DNA from: WHSM01 sp050701635
Lineage (GTDB): Bacteria > Actinomycetota > Actinomycetes > Mycobacteriales > Micromonosporaceae
Reading direction: 5' to 3'
DNA: 36,833 nucleotides
Assembly: GCA_050701635.1 (NCBI GenBank)
Contig: JBOGDF010000006.1
Coordinates: forward strand, 1-36,833
Part shown: one piece after another, positions 1 through 8,049 of the stretch
Numbering within the stretch: the first letter of the stretch is position 1
Layout of the letters: the number at the start of each line of letters is the position of its first letter
Notes under the pieces: generated by a model
Databases searched by the model: none
Told to the model about the DNA's origin: nothing
Seen by the model: the letters and a program-made list of their open reading frames with translations, nothing else
Position numbers and translations under genes: made by a program

Positions 1-25
1 GCTCCGGGGCTCTCACTACGTACGG

Positions 26-415
26 TCAGGCGGTCGCCGGTACGGTGGCGGCCGACGGGCCGGCGTACTGGGCGCTGCCGAAGCCGAGCATCGGGAGCCC
101 GATGAAGGGCAGCAGCGCGATCAGGATGCCGAAGCCGGCGCCCTTGGCGAACGACTTGGCGAGGTCGATCGCCGCGATGATCCACATGATGAAGTTGACG
201 AACGGGATCAGGAACAGCACGATCCACCAGACCGGCCGACCGATCACCTTGAGCAGGACGTACAGGTTGTAGATCGGGATGATCGCTGCCCACCCCGGCT
301 GGCCGGCCTTCGAGAAGGTCCGCCAGAGCCCCGCGATCGTCAGGACGATGATCGCGATGTAGATGATCATGCCAACGACGCCGACGCCGCCGCCCTGACC
401 TCCACCGTTTTCCAC
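26..415 (-). CDS. DUF5684-type small membrane protein
   Basis: Encodes 129 residues. A short Gly-rich N-terminus is followed by three or four hydrophobic segments (about residues 13-30, 38-55, 60-80 and 90-112) with a WAAIIPIYN-type motif after the first helix and a PVWW motif, the pattern of DUF5684 proteins, which are small integral membrane proteins of unknown function. I chose the GTG at 415 because a perfect AGGAGG lies five bases upstream; an in-frame ATG at 448 would add 11 residues but has no good ribosome-binding site. It lies downstream of and codirectional with the adenosine deaminase gene, with about 140 bases between them holding a small GGCCC/GGGCC hairpin (493-509). Family assignment is by pattern; no function is inferred. 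Confidence 0.8.
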   Translation of the reverse strand: MENGGGQGGGVGVVGMIIYIAIIVLTIAGLWRTFSKAGQPGWAAIIPIYNLYVLLKVIGRPVWWIVLFLIPFVNFIMWIIAAIDLAKSFAKGAGFGILIALLPFIGLPMLGFGSAQYAGPSAATVPATA

Positions 416-492
416 TGTTGCCTCCTGTAGGGACTCGGTGGCCGGCATCGGACGCCGTACCTTGGACTCCCTGTCCCCAGGGCGGACACTGT

Positions 493-509
493 GGCCCTAA
501 CTAGGGGCC
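493..509 (-). terminator. Small hairpin between adenosine deaminase and DUF5684 genes
   Basis: GGCCC and GGGCC arms of 5 bp around a 7-base loop. It could attenuate transcription leaving the deaminase gene, or be part of the promoter region of the next gene. No U-tract; weak evidence. Confidence 0.25.
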
Positions 510-556
510 GCATGCTGTCCCACTCGCGAGTTCGTGAGCAGATTGAGATGTGACCG

Positions 557-1540
557 TCAGGTACGCCAGCCCGCGTCCACCGCGATCTTCGCAAGTCGGT
601 CGCGGGTCCCCTGGTCGCACCGGGCACCGGCGAGCCCGGCGGCGTACGCGTCGGCGGCGCTGACCCCGAGCCGGGCGGCGATGTCGTACTCGGTACCCAG
701 GTCGGTGTTGAACATCGCCGGATCGTCGGTGGAGATCGAGCACAGCACCCCGGCCGCCCGCAGCGCCGGCAGCGGATGCTCGTCGAGCGAGGACACCACC
801 CGGGTACGCAGATTCGAGGTCGGGCACACATCGAGCACGATCCCGCGTTGGGCCAGCTCCGCCATCAGCTCCGGGTCCCGCGCTGCCGCAATCCCGTGCC
901 GCAGCCGGTCCGCCCCGAAGGCGAGCGCCTCCCGGATCGACTCCGGCCCCGCGGACTCGCCGGCGTGCGGCACCAGCGCCAGCCCGGCGTCGCGCACGAT
1001 CTGGAAGCACCGCGTGAACCGGTCCAGCGAGCTGGCGGCTTCCAATCCGCCGACGCCGAGCCCGACCACGCCGCGGTCGGCGTACGCCACGGACAGCCGG
1101 GCCACCTGCTCGGCGATCTCCAGGTCGGGCATCGTCCGGTAGAGATCGGGGGTGAACCGTACGGTCACGTCGTGCCGCTCGTACGCCTCGGCGGCGCCGT
1201 CGGCGTACCCACTGAAAAGCTCTTCGCCACTGATCCCGCGCGCCATCCGCTCGGCGGGGGAGAAGATCGCCTCCAGGTAGACCGCCCCGTACGCCGCCGC
1301 TTCGGCCGCGTAGTCGACCACCACCTGCCGGAAGTCCTCCCCGGTGCGCAGGCAGTTGGTGGTCATCACCCAGACCTCGAGGAAATGCCGGAAGTCGCGG
1401 AACTCGTACAGCGCGGCCAGCTCTTCGACGGTCTGCACCGGGAGCGGCAGGTCGTTGCGCTGGGCGATCCGCAGCAGCGCCGCGGGCCGGATCGCCCCTT
1501 CCAGGTGTACGTGCAGCTCGATCTTCGGGGTGGCGGTCAC
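557..1540 (-). CDS. add: Adenosine deaminase family protein
   Basis: The 327-residue product is a metal-dependent purine deaminase of the adenosine/AMP deaminase superfamily, converting adenosine (or a related nucleoside) to inosine and ammonia in the cytoplasm. Visible motifs in order: ELHVHLEGA near residue 8 (first two zinc-ligand His), PHAGES (zinc His plus catalytic Glu) near 190, RLRHGI, CPTSNLRT and STDDPAMF (zinc-ligand Asp) near 270. Length is close to the usual 330-350. The start is a GTG with no Shine-Dalgarno; a GATGAT hexamer lies exactly six bases upstream, so the transcript may be leaderless. Separated from the upstream protease by that gene's terminator, so it is probably its own unit. 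Substrate could also be an aminodeoxyfutalosine-type nucleoside; nothing in the neighbourhood supports that. Confidence 0.9.
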   Translation of the reverse strand: MTATPKIELHVHLEGAIRPAALLRIAQRNDLPLPVQTVEELAALYEFRDFRHFLEVWVMTTNCLRTGEDFRQVVVDYAAEAAAYGAVYLEAIFSPAERMARGISGEELFSGYADGAAEAYERHDVTVRFTPDLYRTMPDLEIAEQVARLSVAYADRGVVGLGVGGLEAASSLDRFTRCFQIVRDAGLALVPHAGESAGPESIREALAFGADRLRHGIAAARDPELMAELAQRGIVLDVCPTSNLRTRVVSSLDEHPLPALRAAGVLCSISTDDPAMFNTDLGTEYDIAARLGVSAADAYAAGLAGARCDQGTRDRLAKIAVDAGWRT

Positions 1541-1546
1541 CCGGCG

Positions 1547-1552
1547 ATCATC
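1547..1552 (-). promoter_or_regulatory. Candidate leaderless -10 element of the adenosine deaminase gene
   Basis: GATGAT, one mismatch from TAnnnT, sits six bases before the GTG start of a gene lacking a Shine-Dalgarno. The spacing equals that at three other genes in the window (20863, 26093, 33016). Confidence 0.35.
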
Positions 1553-1577
1553 GCAGGGAATCGTCGGCGCACAGAGT

Positions 1578-1610
1578 GCGGCCCCGACACCACGAGGGTG
1601 CCGGGGCCGC
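1578..1610 (-). terminator. Terminator hairpin of the single-P-domain protease
   Basis: Two 12-base arms (1578-1589 and 1599-1610) separated by 9 bases pair at 11 Watson-Crick positions, and the twelfth becomes a G-U pair only in minus-strand RNA. It begins 26 bases after the protease stop codon, so it most likely terminates that gene. There is no U-run, as is common in actinobacteria. Confidence 0.75.
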
Positions 1611-1635
1611 GGTCGCTCCCCAGGTCAGTCAGGGA

Positions 1636-3195
1636 TCAGACGGTGAGCGTCCAGGTGTCGATGTAACCGGTGTCGTACGAGAACACGTCCTGCACCTTCA
1701 GCCGCCAGGTGCCGTTCGCGGCCTCAGCCGACAGGTTCACCGTGTACGTGGTGATGACGTTGTCGGCCGAGTCCCAGTAGCTGCTGTTCTTCAGGCGGTA
1801 CGTGGAGCCGTCCGGCGCCACCAGGTCGATGACCAGGTCACCGCGCCAGGTGTGCTTGATGTCCACCGCGACCTTGGAGGTCGAGGAGGCGCTCCGGTTG
1901 CAGCTGCCGATCCCGATGTTGCTGTACACCGCGGCGCCCGCGTCGGGGATGTTGACGTTGGTGCCGTTGGTGGCGGAGCAACCGGTCGGCGGCGGAGGCG
2001 GTGGCGGGGTGCCACCGGTGCCGACGAAGAGCAGGTTGTTCGGTGAACCAGTGCCAGGGTTGGTCACCTTGCCCTTGGTGGCGTTGTCCTTCAGTGCCTG
2101 CTGCACCTGAGCCGGCGTCGCGCTGGTGTTGGCGGACACGTAGAGCGCCGCCGCACCAGCCACGTGCGGGGTGGCCATCGACGTACCGCTGATGGTGTTG
2201 GTCGCGGAGTCGCCGGTGTTCCACGCCGAGGTGATGTCGCGACCCGGCGCGAAGATGTCGGTGCAGGTGCCGTAGTTGGAGAACGACGACCGGGCGTCGG
2301 TACGGTCGGTCGAGTTCACCGTGATCGCCTCGGGAGTCCGCGCCGGCGTGAAGTTGCAGGCGTCCGAGTTGGAGTTGCCGGAAGCGATCGCGTACGTGAC
2401 ACCGTCCGCGATGGAGTTGCGTACCGCGTTCTCCATCGTGGCGTTGCTACCGGAAGCGCCGAGGCTCATGTTCGCCACGGCGAGCCCGGTGGTGTGGTTC
2501 GAGGTGACCCAGTCGATACCGGAGGCGACACCCGCGAGGGTGCCGGAGCCCTGGCAGTTGAGCACCTTGACCGCCACCAGCCGGACGCCCTTGGCGACGC
2601 CGTACGACGTACCGCCGACCGTGCCCGCCACGTGGGTGCCGTGGCCGTTGCAGTCAGTGTTGTTGCCGTCTCCGGTGGTGTTGGTGCCCCAGACCGCCCG
2701 GCCACCGAAGTCACTGTGGCTGGTGCGGATCCCGGTGTCGATGATGTACGCCGTCACGTTCGACGCCGTATTCGGGTACGTGTAGCTGTTGTCCAGCGGC
2801 AGGTCGCGCTGGTCGATCCGGTCCAGGCCCCACGACGGGGTCGGGCTCTGGGTGCCGAACGCCTTCACGATCCGGTTCTGCTCGACGTACGCCACCGAGG
2901 AATCGCCGGCGGCGCGCCGGGCCTCGGCCTCGCTCATCTTCGCGGCGTACCCCTTGAGGGCGGCCTTGTAGGTGTGCGTGACCGTGCCGCGATAGCGCTT
3001 GGCTACCGCGGCGGTGTTGGCGCTGTCCTTGAGGACGACGATGTAGCTACCTTCGATGGCACCCTCCGCGCCGGCGCCGCGGATGTCTCCGGAGGCTTGG
3101 GCGGGTGATGCCAGTGCGGCCGCGGCCAGGAACGCCGCCGAGGTGACCCCGAGAACGCCGAATAACCGGCGTCGCAGGGTGCTGGTGTGACTCAT
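1636..3195 (-). CDS. Secreted S8 subtilisin-like protease with one C-terminal P domain
   Basis: The 519-residue preproenzyme has a twin-Arg-containing basic N-terminus and hydrophobic signal peptide ending at SPAQA (about residue 34), an inhibitor-I9 prodomain (about 48-112), a proteinase-K/aqualysin-like S8 domain (about 120-390) and, after a poly-Pro linker (GTPPPPPPP), a P/Homo-B domain of about 115 residues. The catalytic triad is complete: Asp153 (IIDTGI), His185 (NGHGTHVAG) and Ser in GTSMATPHVAG; GNSNSDA carries the oxyanion Asn. Expected to be exported, self-processed and to degrade extracellular protein. ATG 3195 is chosen because GGGAGG lies nine bases upstream and the signal peptide starts there; the reading frame stays open to 3414 but that stretch is not protein-like. 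Paralogue of the next gene upstream, with its own terminator and a shared upstream motif. Confidence 0.95.
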   Translation of the reverse strand: MSHTSTLRRRLFGVLGVTSAAFLAAAALASPAQASGDIRGAGAEGAIEGSYIVVLKDSANTAAVAKRYRGTVTHTYKAALKGYAAKMSEAEARRAAGDSSVAYVEQNRIVKAFGTQSPTPSWGLDRIDQRDLPLDNSYTYPNTASNVTAYIIDTGIRTSHSDFGGRAVWGTNTTGDGNNTDCNGHGTHVAGTVGGTSYGVAKGVRLVAVKVLNCQGSGTLAGVASGIDWVTSNHTTGLAVANMSLGASGSNATMENAVRNSIADGVTYAIASGNSNSDACNFTPARTPEAITVNSTDRTDARSSFSNYGTCTDIFAPGRDITSAWNTGDSATNTISGTSMATPHVAGAAALYVSANTSATPAQVQQALKDNATKGKVTNPGTGSPNNLLFVGTGGTPPPPPPPTGCSATNGTNVNIPDAGAAVYSNIGIGSCNRSASSTSKVAVDIKHTWRGDLVIDLVAPDGSTYRLKNSSYWDSADNVITTYTVNLSAEAANGTWRLKVQDVFSYDTGYIDTWTLTV

Positions 3196-3540
3196 CCGGG
3201 TGTACCTCCCCTGGTAAGGGCTCGCGTGGGATGTGGCACGCGGGCCTTTACAGGCCGTCCGGTGTCGGGACACCGACCGGCAAAAGAGGTACGTGTCGCC
3301 GCCGCCCCCATGGCGCTGGTGTGGCGTCACGGGAGCCGCTGCGGCACAGGTGGTGCGACCGGGGGTGGCCTGGCACGCGGGGGACAGCCTTCGCTCGGTT
3401 GAGCGTGAATGCACTGTATTCGGCTTTTCAACCCGTGGGTAGGTATTGAATTCTCAAGATCAACAGTGTTAGAAAGGAAATTCCACCTAACGCAGGTTAA
3501 GGCACCCTTAAATGCGTGGTGAACAGCCCAGACATTGATA
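3196..3540. other. Intergenic region upstream of the single-P-domain protease
   Basis: About 345 bases with no supportable gene. The part nearest the protease start (3196-3400) is GC-rich and probably 5' untranslated; 3410-3535 is distinctly AT-rich and holds the motif shared with the paralogous protease. The promoter probably lies there, giving a long leader of roughly 200 bases, but I cannot place -35/-10 boxes confidently. Confidence 0.5.
3448..3463 (-). promoter_or_regulatory. Motif shared by the two secreted-protease promoters (copy 1)
   Basis: On the minus strand this reads TTGATCTTGAGAATTC. The copy upstream of the paralogous gene (5660-5675) reads TTGATCTTGAAATTTC, 14 of 16 identical, in a similarly AT-rich context; a TTAAGGG lies 40-50 bases further upstream in both. 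Candidate regulator-binding site or promoter core for coordinated protease expression. Confidence 0.45.
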
Positions 3541-3570
3541 CGTCCCCGGCGCCGCGTCGCGCCGGGGACG
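3541..3570 (-). terminator. Terminator hairpin of the double-P-domain protease
   Basis: A perfect inverted repeat with 12-bp arms (CGTCCCCGGCGC and its complement) and a 6-base loop, beginning 25 bases past the protease stop codon on the minus strand. Same design and spacing as the terminator of the neighbouring paralogue. No U-tract follows. Confidence 0.85.
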
Positions 3571-3595
3571 TACCAGTTTCAGGGCGGGAGCGGGG

Positions 3596-5548
3596 TCAGA
3601 GGGCGAGCGTCCAGGTGTCGATGGTGCCGACGTCCTGGGCCGCGGCGTCCTGCACCCGCAGCTTCCAGGTGCCGTTGCGCACCTCGCTGGACACATCGAC
3701 GGTGTACGTCTTGTCGATGTTGTCGGTACCGGAGCCGGTCCGGTTGTGCAGCGTGTAGACCGTGCCGTCCGGGGCTACCAGCGAGACCACCAGGTCCCCG
3801 ATGTAGGTGTGCCGGATGTGCACCTCGACGGTGGAGGTCGCCGACGCGTTGCCGGTGCAACCGGACACCGCGATCGAGGACTCCACAGTGGACAGGTCAC
3901 CGATGGCGACGTCGTTGCCGTTGGTGCCGCCACAGGACGGCGGAGGCGGTGTGGTGCCGCCGCCCAGGTTCAGCGTCCAGGTGTCGAGGGTGCCGACGTC
4001 CTGGCTCGCGGCGTCCTGCACCTTCAGCTTCCAGGTGCCGTTGGCGGTTTCACTCGAAAGGTTGACGGTGTAGGTCTTGTCGATGTTGTCGGTGCCGCTG
4101 CCGGTCCGGTTGTGCAGCACGTACGCCGTGCCGTCCGGAGCGACCAGGGAGACCACCAGGTCCCCGATGTACGTGTGCCGGATGTGCACCTCCACCGTGG
4201 CGGTCGACGACGCACTGCCTGAGCACTCGGCGATCGCGATCGAGGACTCGACCGTGGTGTTGTCCGGGATCGCCACGTCGGTGCCGTTGGTGGCCGAGCA
4301 GCCGGTGGGCGGCGGCGGAGGCGGCGGGGTGGAGCCGCTTCCGACGAACAGCAGCTTGTTCGGCGAGCCGGTGCCCGGGTTGGTCACCTTGCCGGAGGTG
4401 GCGTTGGTGACCAGGGCGTCGCGTACCTGCTGGTTAGTGGCGGACGGGTTGGCGGACAGGTGCAGCGCCGCCGCGCCGGCCACGTGCGGGGACGCCATCG
4501 ACGTACCGCTGTTGAGCTTGGTGCCGGTGTCGCTGGAGTGCGACAGGGAGTTGATGCCGTCACCGGGCGCGAAGATGTCCAGGCAGGTGCCGTAGTTGCT
4601 GCCCTGTCCGTTCGGCCAGTCGGTGGGCCGCTCGTCGGTGCTCTTGGTGGCGCCCACCGTGATCGCCTCGGGGGTACGCGCCGGGGTGAAGTTGCAGGCG
4701 TCGGAGTTCGAGTTGCCCGCGGCCAGGACGTACGTGATGCCGTCGTTGATCGAGTTGCGTACGGCGTTCTCCAGGCTGCTGTTGGAGCCGGAGCCGCCGA
4801 GACTCATGTTCGCCACAGCGGGGCCCGAGGTGTGGTGCTGGGTCACCCAGTCGATCCCGGAGATGATGCCGGACCAGGAGCCGGAGCCCTGGCAGTTGAG
4901 CACCTTCACCGCGATCAGCTTGGTGGCCTTGGCGACGCCGTACGCGGTACCACCGACGGTGCCGGCGACGTGCGTGCCGTGACCCTGGCAGTCGGTGTTG
5001 TTGCCGTCGCCGGTGGTGTTGGTGCCCCAGGTGGCGCGGCCGCCGAAGTCCTGGTGGCTGGTGCGGATGCCGGTGTCGAGCACGTACGAGGTCACGTTCG
5101 ACGCCGTGTTCGGGTACGTGTAGCTCTGGTTCAGCGGCAGGTCGCGCTGGTCGATCCGGTCCAGCCCCCACGACGGTGGGTTCGGCTGGGTGTCCTGGAT
5201 CGTCGCGATGCCGTCCTGCTCCACGTACGCCACCGCCGGGTCGGCGGCGGTACGCCGGGCGTCCGCCTCGCTCATCGTCGCGGCGTACCCGTTGAGCGCG
5301 GTTTTGTAGGTGTGTTTGACCTTCGCGTTGTGGCGCTTGGCGACGGTGGCACCCGACTGCGCACTGACGCCGTCGTTGAGCACCACGATGTAGCTGTCCT
5401 TGATGGTGCCGGCGGCGCCGTAGCCCCGGATGTCGCCCTCGGCGGCCTGTGCCGGGGACGTCATCGCGGCCGCGGCGGCGACCGCCGCTACCGAGGTCAG
5501 CCCGAGGACGCCGTACCACCGGCGTCTGGGCATGCCGAATCTGATCAT
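3596..5548 (-). CDS. Secreted S8 subtilisin-like protease with two tandem P domains
   Basis: The 650-residue preproenzyme has a signal peptide ending at SPAQA (about residue 35), an I9 prodomain (about 55-120), an S8 domain with an intact triad (Asp in VLDTGI, His in QGHGTHVAG, Ser in GTSMASPHVAG), a poly-Pro linker and two consecutive P domains of about 115 residues each, joined by a GGGTTPPPPS linker. The two P-domain coding stretches are related at the DNA level with a constant 366-bp offset, so one arose by intragenic duplication. Start ATG 5548 is supported by GGGAGG six bases upstream and by the signal peptide; an in-frame ATG at 5533 is possible. Same family as the downstream neighbour (1636-3195), which has a single P domain. 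Likely extracellular endopeptidase. Confidence 0.95.
   Translation of the reverse strand: MIRFGMPRRRWYGVLGLTSVAAVAAAAAMTSPAQAAEGDIRGYGAAGTIKDSYIVVLNDGVSAQSGATVAKRHNAKVKHTYKTALNGYAATMSEADARRTAADPAVAYVEQDGIATIQDTQPNPPSWGLDRIDQRDLPLNQSYTYPNTASNVTSYVLDTGIRTSHQDFGGRATWGTNTTGDGNNTDCQGHGTHVAGTVGGTAYGVAKATKLIAVKVLNCQGSGSWSGIISGIDWVTQHHTSGPAVANMSLGGSGSNSSLENAVRNSINDGITYVLAAGNSNSDACNFTPARTPEAITVGATKSTDERPTDWPNGQGSNYGTCLDIFAPGDGINSLSHSSDTGTKLNSGTSMASPHVAGAAALHLSANPSATNQQVRDALVTNATSGKVTNPGTGSPNKLLFVGSGSTPPPPPPPTGCSATNGTDVAIPDNTTVESSIAIAECSGSASSTATVEVHIRHTYIGDLVVSLVAPDGTAYVLHNRTGSGTDNIDKTYTVNLSSETANGTWKLKVQDAASQDVGTLDTWTLNLGGGTTPPPPSCGGTNGNDVAIGDLSTVESSIAVSGCTGNASATSTVEVHIRHTYIGDLVVSLVAPDGTVYTLHNRTGSGTDNIDKTYTVDVSSEVRNGTWKLRVQDAAAQDVGTIDTWTLAL
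3607..4306 (-). repeat. Intragenic tandem duplication of the P-domain coding sequence
   Basis: Copies at 3607-3940 and 3973-4306 align without gaps at a 366-bp (122-codon) offset, and long stretches such as the codons for DTWTL, the VQDAASQDVGT-type segment and HIRHTYIGDLVVSLVAPDGT are the same or nearly so. The 32 bases between copies encode the Gly-Pro linker. Confidence 0.85.
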
Positions 5549-5659
5549 GTGGGTCCTCCCCAGGTCCCCGCCGACCGGAGCTGCTCCGGCCGGACTTACA
5601 CCCACGTACGCGGGCGTCCGATGCAGATTAGTTATCGGGATGTCACGAAGACAGGCCTA

Positions 5660-5675
5660 GAAATTTCAAGATCAA
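5660..5675 (-). promoter_or_regulatory. Motif shared by the two secreted-protease promoters (copy 2)
   Basis: Minus-strand TTGATCTTGAAATTTC, 112 bases upstream of the start of the double-P-domain protease. It matches 14 of 16 bases at 3448-3463 upstream of the paralogue. Confidence 0.45.
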
Positions 5676-5709
5676 AATGCATACGATGAGCGTTCATCCC
5701 CACTTCCCT

Positions 5710-5722
5710 TAAGGACTCCTTA
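5710..5722. promoter_or_regulatory. Perfect short palindrome TAAGGACTCCTTA
   Basis: Six-bp arms around a single C in the divergent region between the secreted protease and the multicopper oxidase. Position suggests an operator for one or both genes; no known regulator consensus is claimed. Confidence 0.3.
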
Positions 5723-5912
5723 GTAGTGTCCAGTTGCGTCGTTTAGGCGGCGTTTTGGGGAAGGTCCGGTGGATGTGTCACAGGGGTCGGCACACGATCG
5801 GTGAGCACGTAACAAGGGGTTTCCCGGCGTCCCCCTAAGGAGTGGCTTTCCGGGTTTGCTCCGGGTTGCCGCCCCGATGTGCCGGCGGCTTTCCGCGAGC
5901 AGGGTCATGGGC

Positions 5913-7988
5913 ATGCCTGAGCTGCTCCTGGTCCTCGACGGATCCCTCCAACTTCTGTTGATCTTCGCGTGGCTGGCCGCCGGCTGGGCGGTGGTCGGGT
6001 TGCCGGTGGCGGCCGACCGCGGCACCCTGCGACGCCGTACCTGGGTCGCGTTCGCGCTGGTCGGGCTGGCGTTGTCGCTGGTCGGGGCCAGGATCGCGGT
6101 GGTGGCCTGGCTGGCACCGCTGGGCTGGTGGTTCGTCCAGGAGCGGGTGGTGCTGGGGCTCCCGCTGGTGGCGGTGCCGGCGGCGGCCGTACTGGCCTTC
6201 AGCGTGCCGGTGATCTGGCGGCTGCGCGGCCAGGCGCGTGCCGTACCGCCGGCGCGGCTACGGCGCGACGCCGCGCACCCGGTGGTCGGAGTCCCGGTAC
6301 GCGCGGCGACCTTCGGTGCGCTGTTCGGCTTCTGGCTGACGTACCCGGCGACCCCGGCGAAGATCGCGCTGTTCACGGCGTTGACGGCGGCGGCGACCGG
6401 GCTGGCGTGGTGGCGGCAGGCGGCCCGCTACCGCCGGTTGGAAGACCCTTCTCCGCCGGTACGCATGCCGCTGCGTTTCCGCGCGCTGCGCGCCGCGGGA
6501 GTCGTCGTGGGGGTTGGCGTGGTAGCGGCAGGGCTGTCGGTGCCGGCGGCGACCGCGTCCCGGCTGCCGGACCGGATGGGCATGGACCACCACGCGATGG
6601 ACTTCGGCGGCGGTACGGAGTTCGGCGGCGGGCCGGAGTCGGGCGGCGGGTCGGAGTCGGGCGGCCACCACAGTGGACACCGCGCCACCAGCGTGGCGGA
6701 CCTGCGCGGCGACAAGGCGACCGGCCCGGTACGCAGGTTCACGCTGACCGCGCAGCAGAAGGTGGTACGCCTGCCCTCCGGGCGCCAGGTCGACGCGTGG
6801 ACGTACAACGGCCAGGTGCCCGGCCCTGAGCTGCGGGTACGCCAGGGCGACGTGGTCGAGGTGACGCTGGTCAACCAGCTCCCGGACACCGGCGTGACGC
6901 TGCACTGGCACGGGTACGACGTGCCGAACGGCGAGGACGGCGTGGCCGGCGTGACCCAGGACGCCGTACGCCTGGGCGGGCGGTTCACGTACCGGTTCGC
7001 GGCGACCGACCCGGGCAGCTACTGGTATCACTCGCACGAGCTGTCCAGCGAGTCCGTGGCCCGCGGCCTGTACGGCACTCTCGTCGTGGAGCCCGCCGCC
7101 GGGCTGCCCGAGGGGACCGTCGACCTGACGGCGGCGTACCACCGGTTCTTCGACGGGGCCCGGGTGATCGGCGGCTCGGACCAGCCGCAGCGCAAGCGGG
7201 TCACGCCCGGCACCCCGGTGCGGCTCCGGCTGATCAACACCGACAGCTCCCCGGAGCAGTTCTCGCTACGCGGTACGCCCTACCGGGTGGTCGCAGTGGA
7301 CGGCACCGACCTGCACCGGCCCGGCGAGCTGACCGGCAAGCGGCTGCGGCTGGCGGCCGGCGGCCGCTACGACGTCGCCTTCACCATGCCGGACGCGCCG
7401 GTCGCACTGTCCACGATGGACGAAACCGGCCCGGGGCTGCTGCTCAGCCCAGACGGTGGCACCCGGCGGCCCGCGCAGGGCGGCCCGGACGGCGTACTGG
7501 ACCTGACGTCGTACGGCGAGCCGACCCGTACGCCGTTCGGCCCGGGCAGCGACTACGACCGGGAGTTCACCCAGGTGCTGGACGAGGGCATGGGCTTCTT
7601 CGACGGCGAGTTCGCCGAGACGTACCGGGTGAACGGCGCCAGCTACCCCGACATCCCGACGATGGGCGTGAAGTACGGCGAGCTGATCAAGGTGACCGTG
7701 GTCAACCGCGGGTTCGAGACGCACCCGATGCACCCGCACGGGCACCACGTACTGGTGCTCTCGGTCAACGGCAGGCCGGTCACCGGGAGTCCACTGTGGA
7801 TGGACACGTTCGACGTACAGCCTGGTGAGGTGTGGGTGGTCGGGTTCAAGGCGGACAACCCCGGGATGTGGATGGACCACTGCCACAACCTGCACCACGC
7901 CCGCGCCGGGCTGATGCTGCACCTGGCGTACGAGGGGGTCAGCTCGCCGTACCAGGTCGGCCGGGAGACCGGAAACCATCCGGAGTAG
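5913..7988 (+). CDS. Membrane-anchored multicopper oxidase
   Basis: The 691-residue protein joins an N-terminal membrane region of about six hydrophobic helices (roughly residues 10-220) to an extracytoplasmic multicopper oxidase. Between them lies a Met/His- and Gly-rich linker (GMDHHAMD, repeated GGG-x-E units, GGHHSGH). Copper motifs are complete: HWHG near 330, YHSH near 370, HPMHPHGHH near 610 and HCHNLHHARAGLM near 655, covering type-1, -2 and -3 sites with Met as likely axial ligand. It would oxidise a metal ion, phenol or similar substrate with four-electron reduction of O2 to water at the cell surface. I chose ATG 5913 because AGGG lies eight bases upstream; ATG 5907 and an upstream start at 5856 are alternatives. 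No copper chaperone or transporter is adjacent. Confidence 0.9.
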   Translation: MPELLLVLDGSLQLLLIFAWLAAGWAVVGLPVAADRGTLRRRTWVAFALVGLALSLVGARIAVVAWLAPLGWWFVQERVVLGLPLVAVPAAAVLAFSVPVIWRLRGQARAVPPARLRRDAAHPVVGVPVRAATFGALFGFWLTYPATPAKIALFTALTAAATGLAWWRQAARYRRLEDPSPPVRMPLRFRALRAAGVVVGVGVVAAGLSVPAATASRLPDRMGMDHHAMDFGGGTEFGGGPESGGGSESGGHHSGHRATSVADLRGDKATGPVRRFTLTAQQKVVRLPSGRQVDAWTYNGQVPGPELRVRQGDVVEVTLVNQLPDTGVTLHWHGYDVPNGEDGVAGVTQDAVRLGGRFTYRFAATDPGSYWYHSHELSSESVARGLYGTLVVEPAAGLPEGTVDLTAAYHRFFDGARVIGGSDQPQRKRVTPGTPVRLRLINTDSSPEQFSLRGTPYRVVAVDGTDLHRPGELTGKRLRLAAGGRYDVAFTMPDAPVALSTMDETGPGLLLSPDGGTRRPAQGGPDGVLDLTSYGEPTRTPFGPGSDYDREFTQVLDEGMGFFDGEFAETYRVNGASYPDIPTMGVKYGELIKVTVVNRGFETHPMHPHGHHVLVLSVNGRPVTGSPLWMDTFDVQPGEVWVVGFKADNPGMWMDHCHNLHHARAGLMLHLAYEGVSSPYQVGRETGNHPE

Positions 7989-7989
7989 A

Positions 7990-8030
7990 GCCTCCGAGTG
8001 GGGGAGGCGGTTTGAGGCCGGGACGGCCTC
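7990..8030 (+). terminator. Tandem hairpins after the multicopper oxidase gene
   Basis: Two consecutive hairpins begin two bases after the stop codon: GCCTCC/GGAGGC (7990-8008) followed by GGTTTG, then GAGGCC/GGCCTC with a 5-base loop (8014-8030). Probably terminates the oxidase transcript just before the next gene at 8050. Confidence 0.6.
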
Positions 8031-8049
8031 TCTGCGAAGATTCACGCTC

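Larger units (their letters stand above)
5549..5912. other. Divergent intergenic region between protease and multicopper oxidase
   Basis: About 360 bases with no supportable gene. It contains an AT-rich island (5620-5730) with the protease-promoter motif (5660-5675) and the palindrome TAAGGACTCCTTA (5710-5722), then GC-richer DNA leading to the oxidase. Promoters for both divergent genes must lie here, but I cannot assign hexamers for the oxidase. Confidence 0.5.

Noticed and set aside
3196..3414. N-terminal extension of the single-P-domain protease
   Set aside because: The signal peptide begins at 3195 with a good ribosome-binding site; the extension is compositionally non-coding.
5720..5860. 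Insertion-sequence end in the protease/oxidase gap (TAGTGTCCAGTT-like)
   Set aside because: No matching inverted partner, target duplication or transposase fragment is visible.
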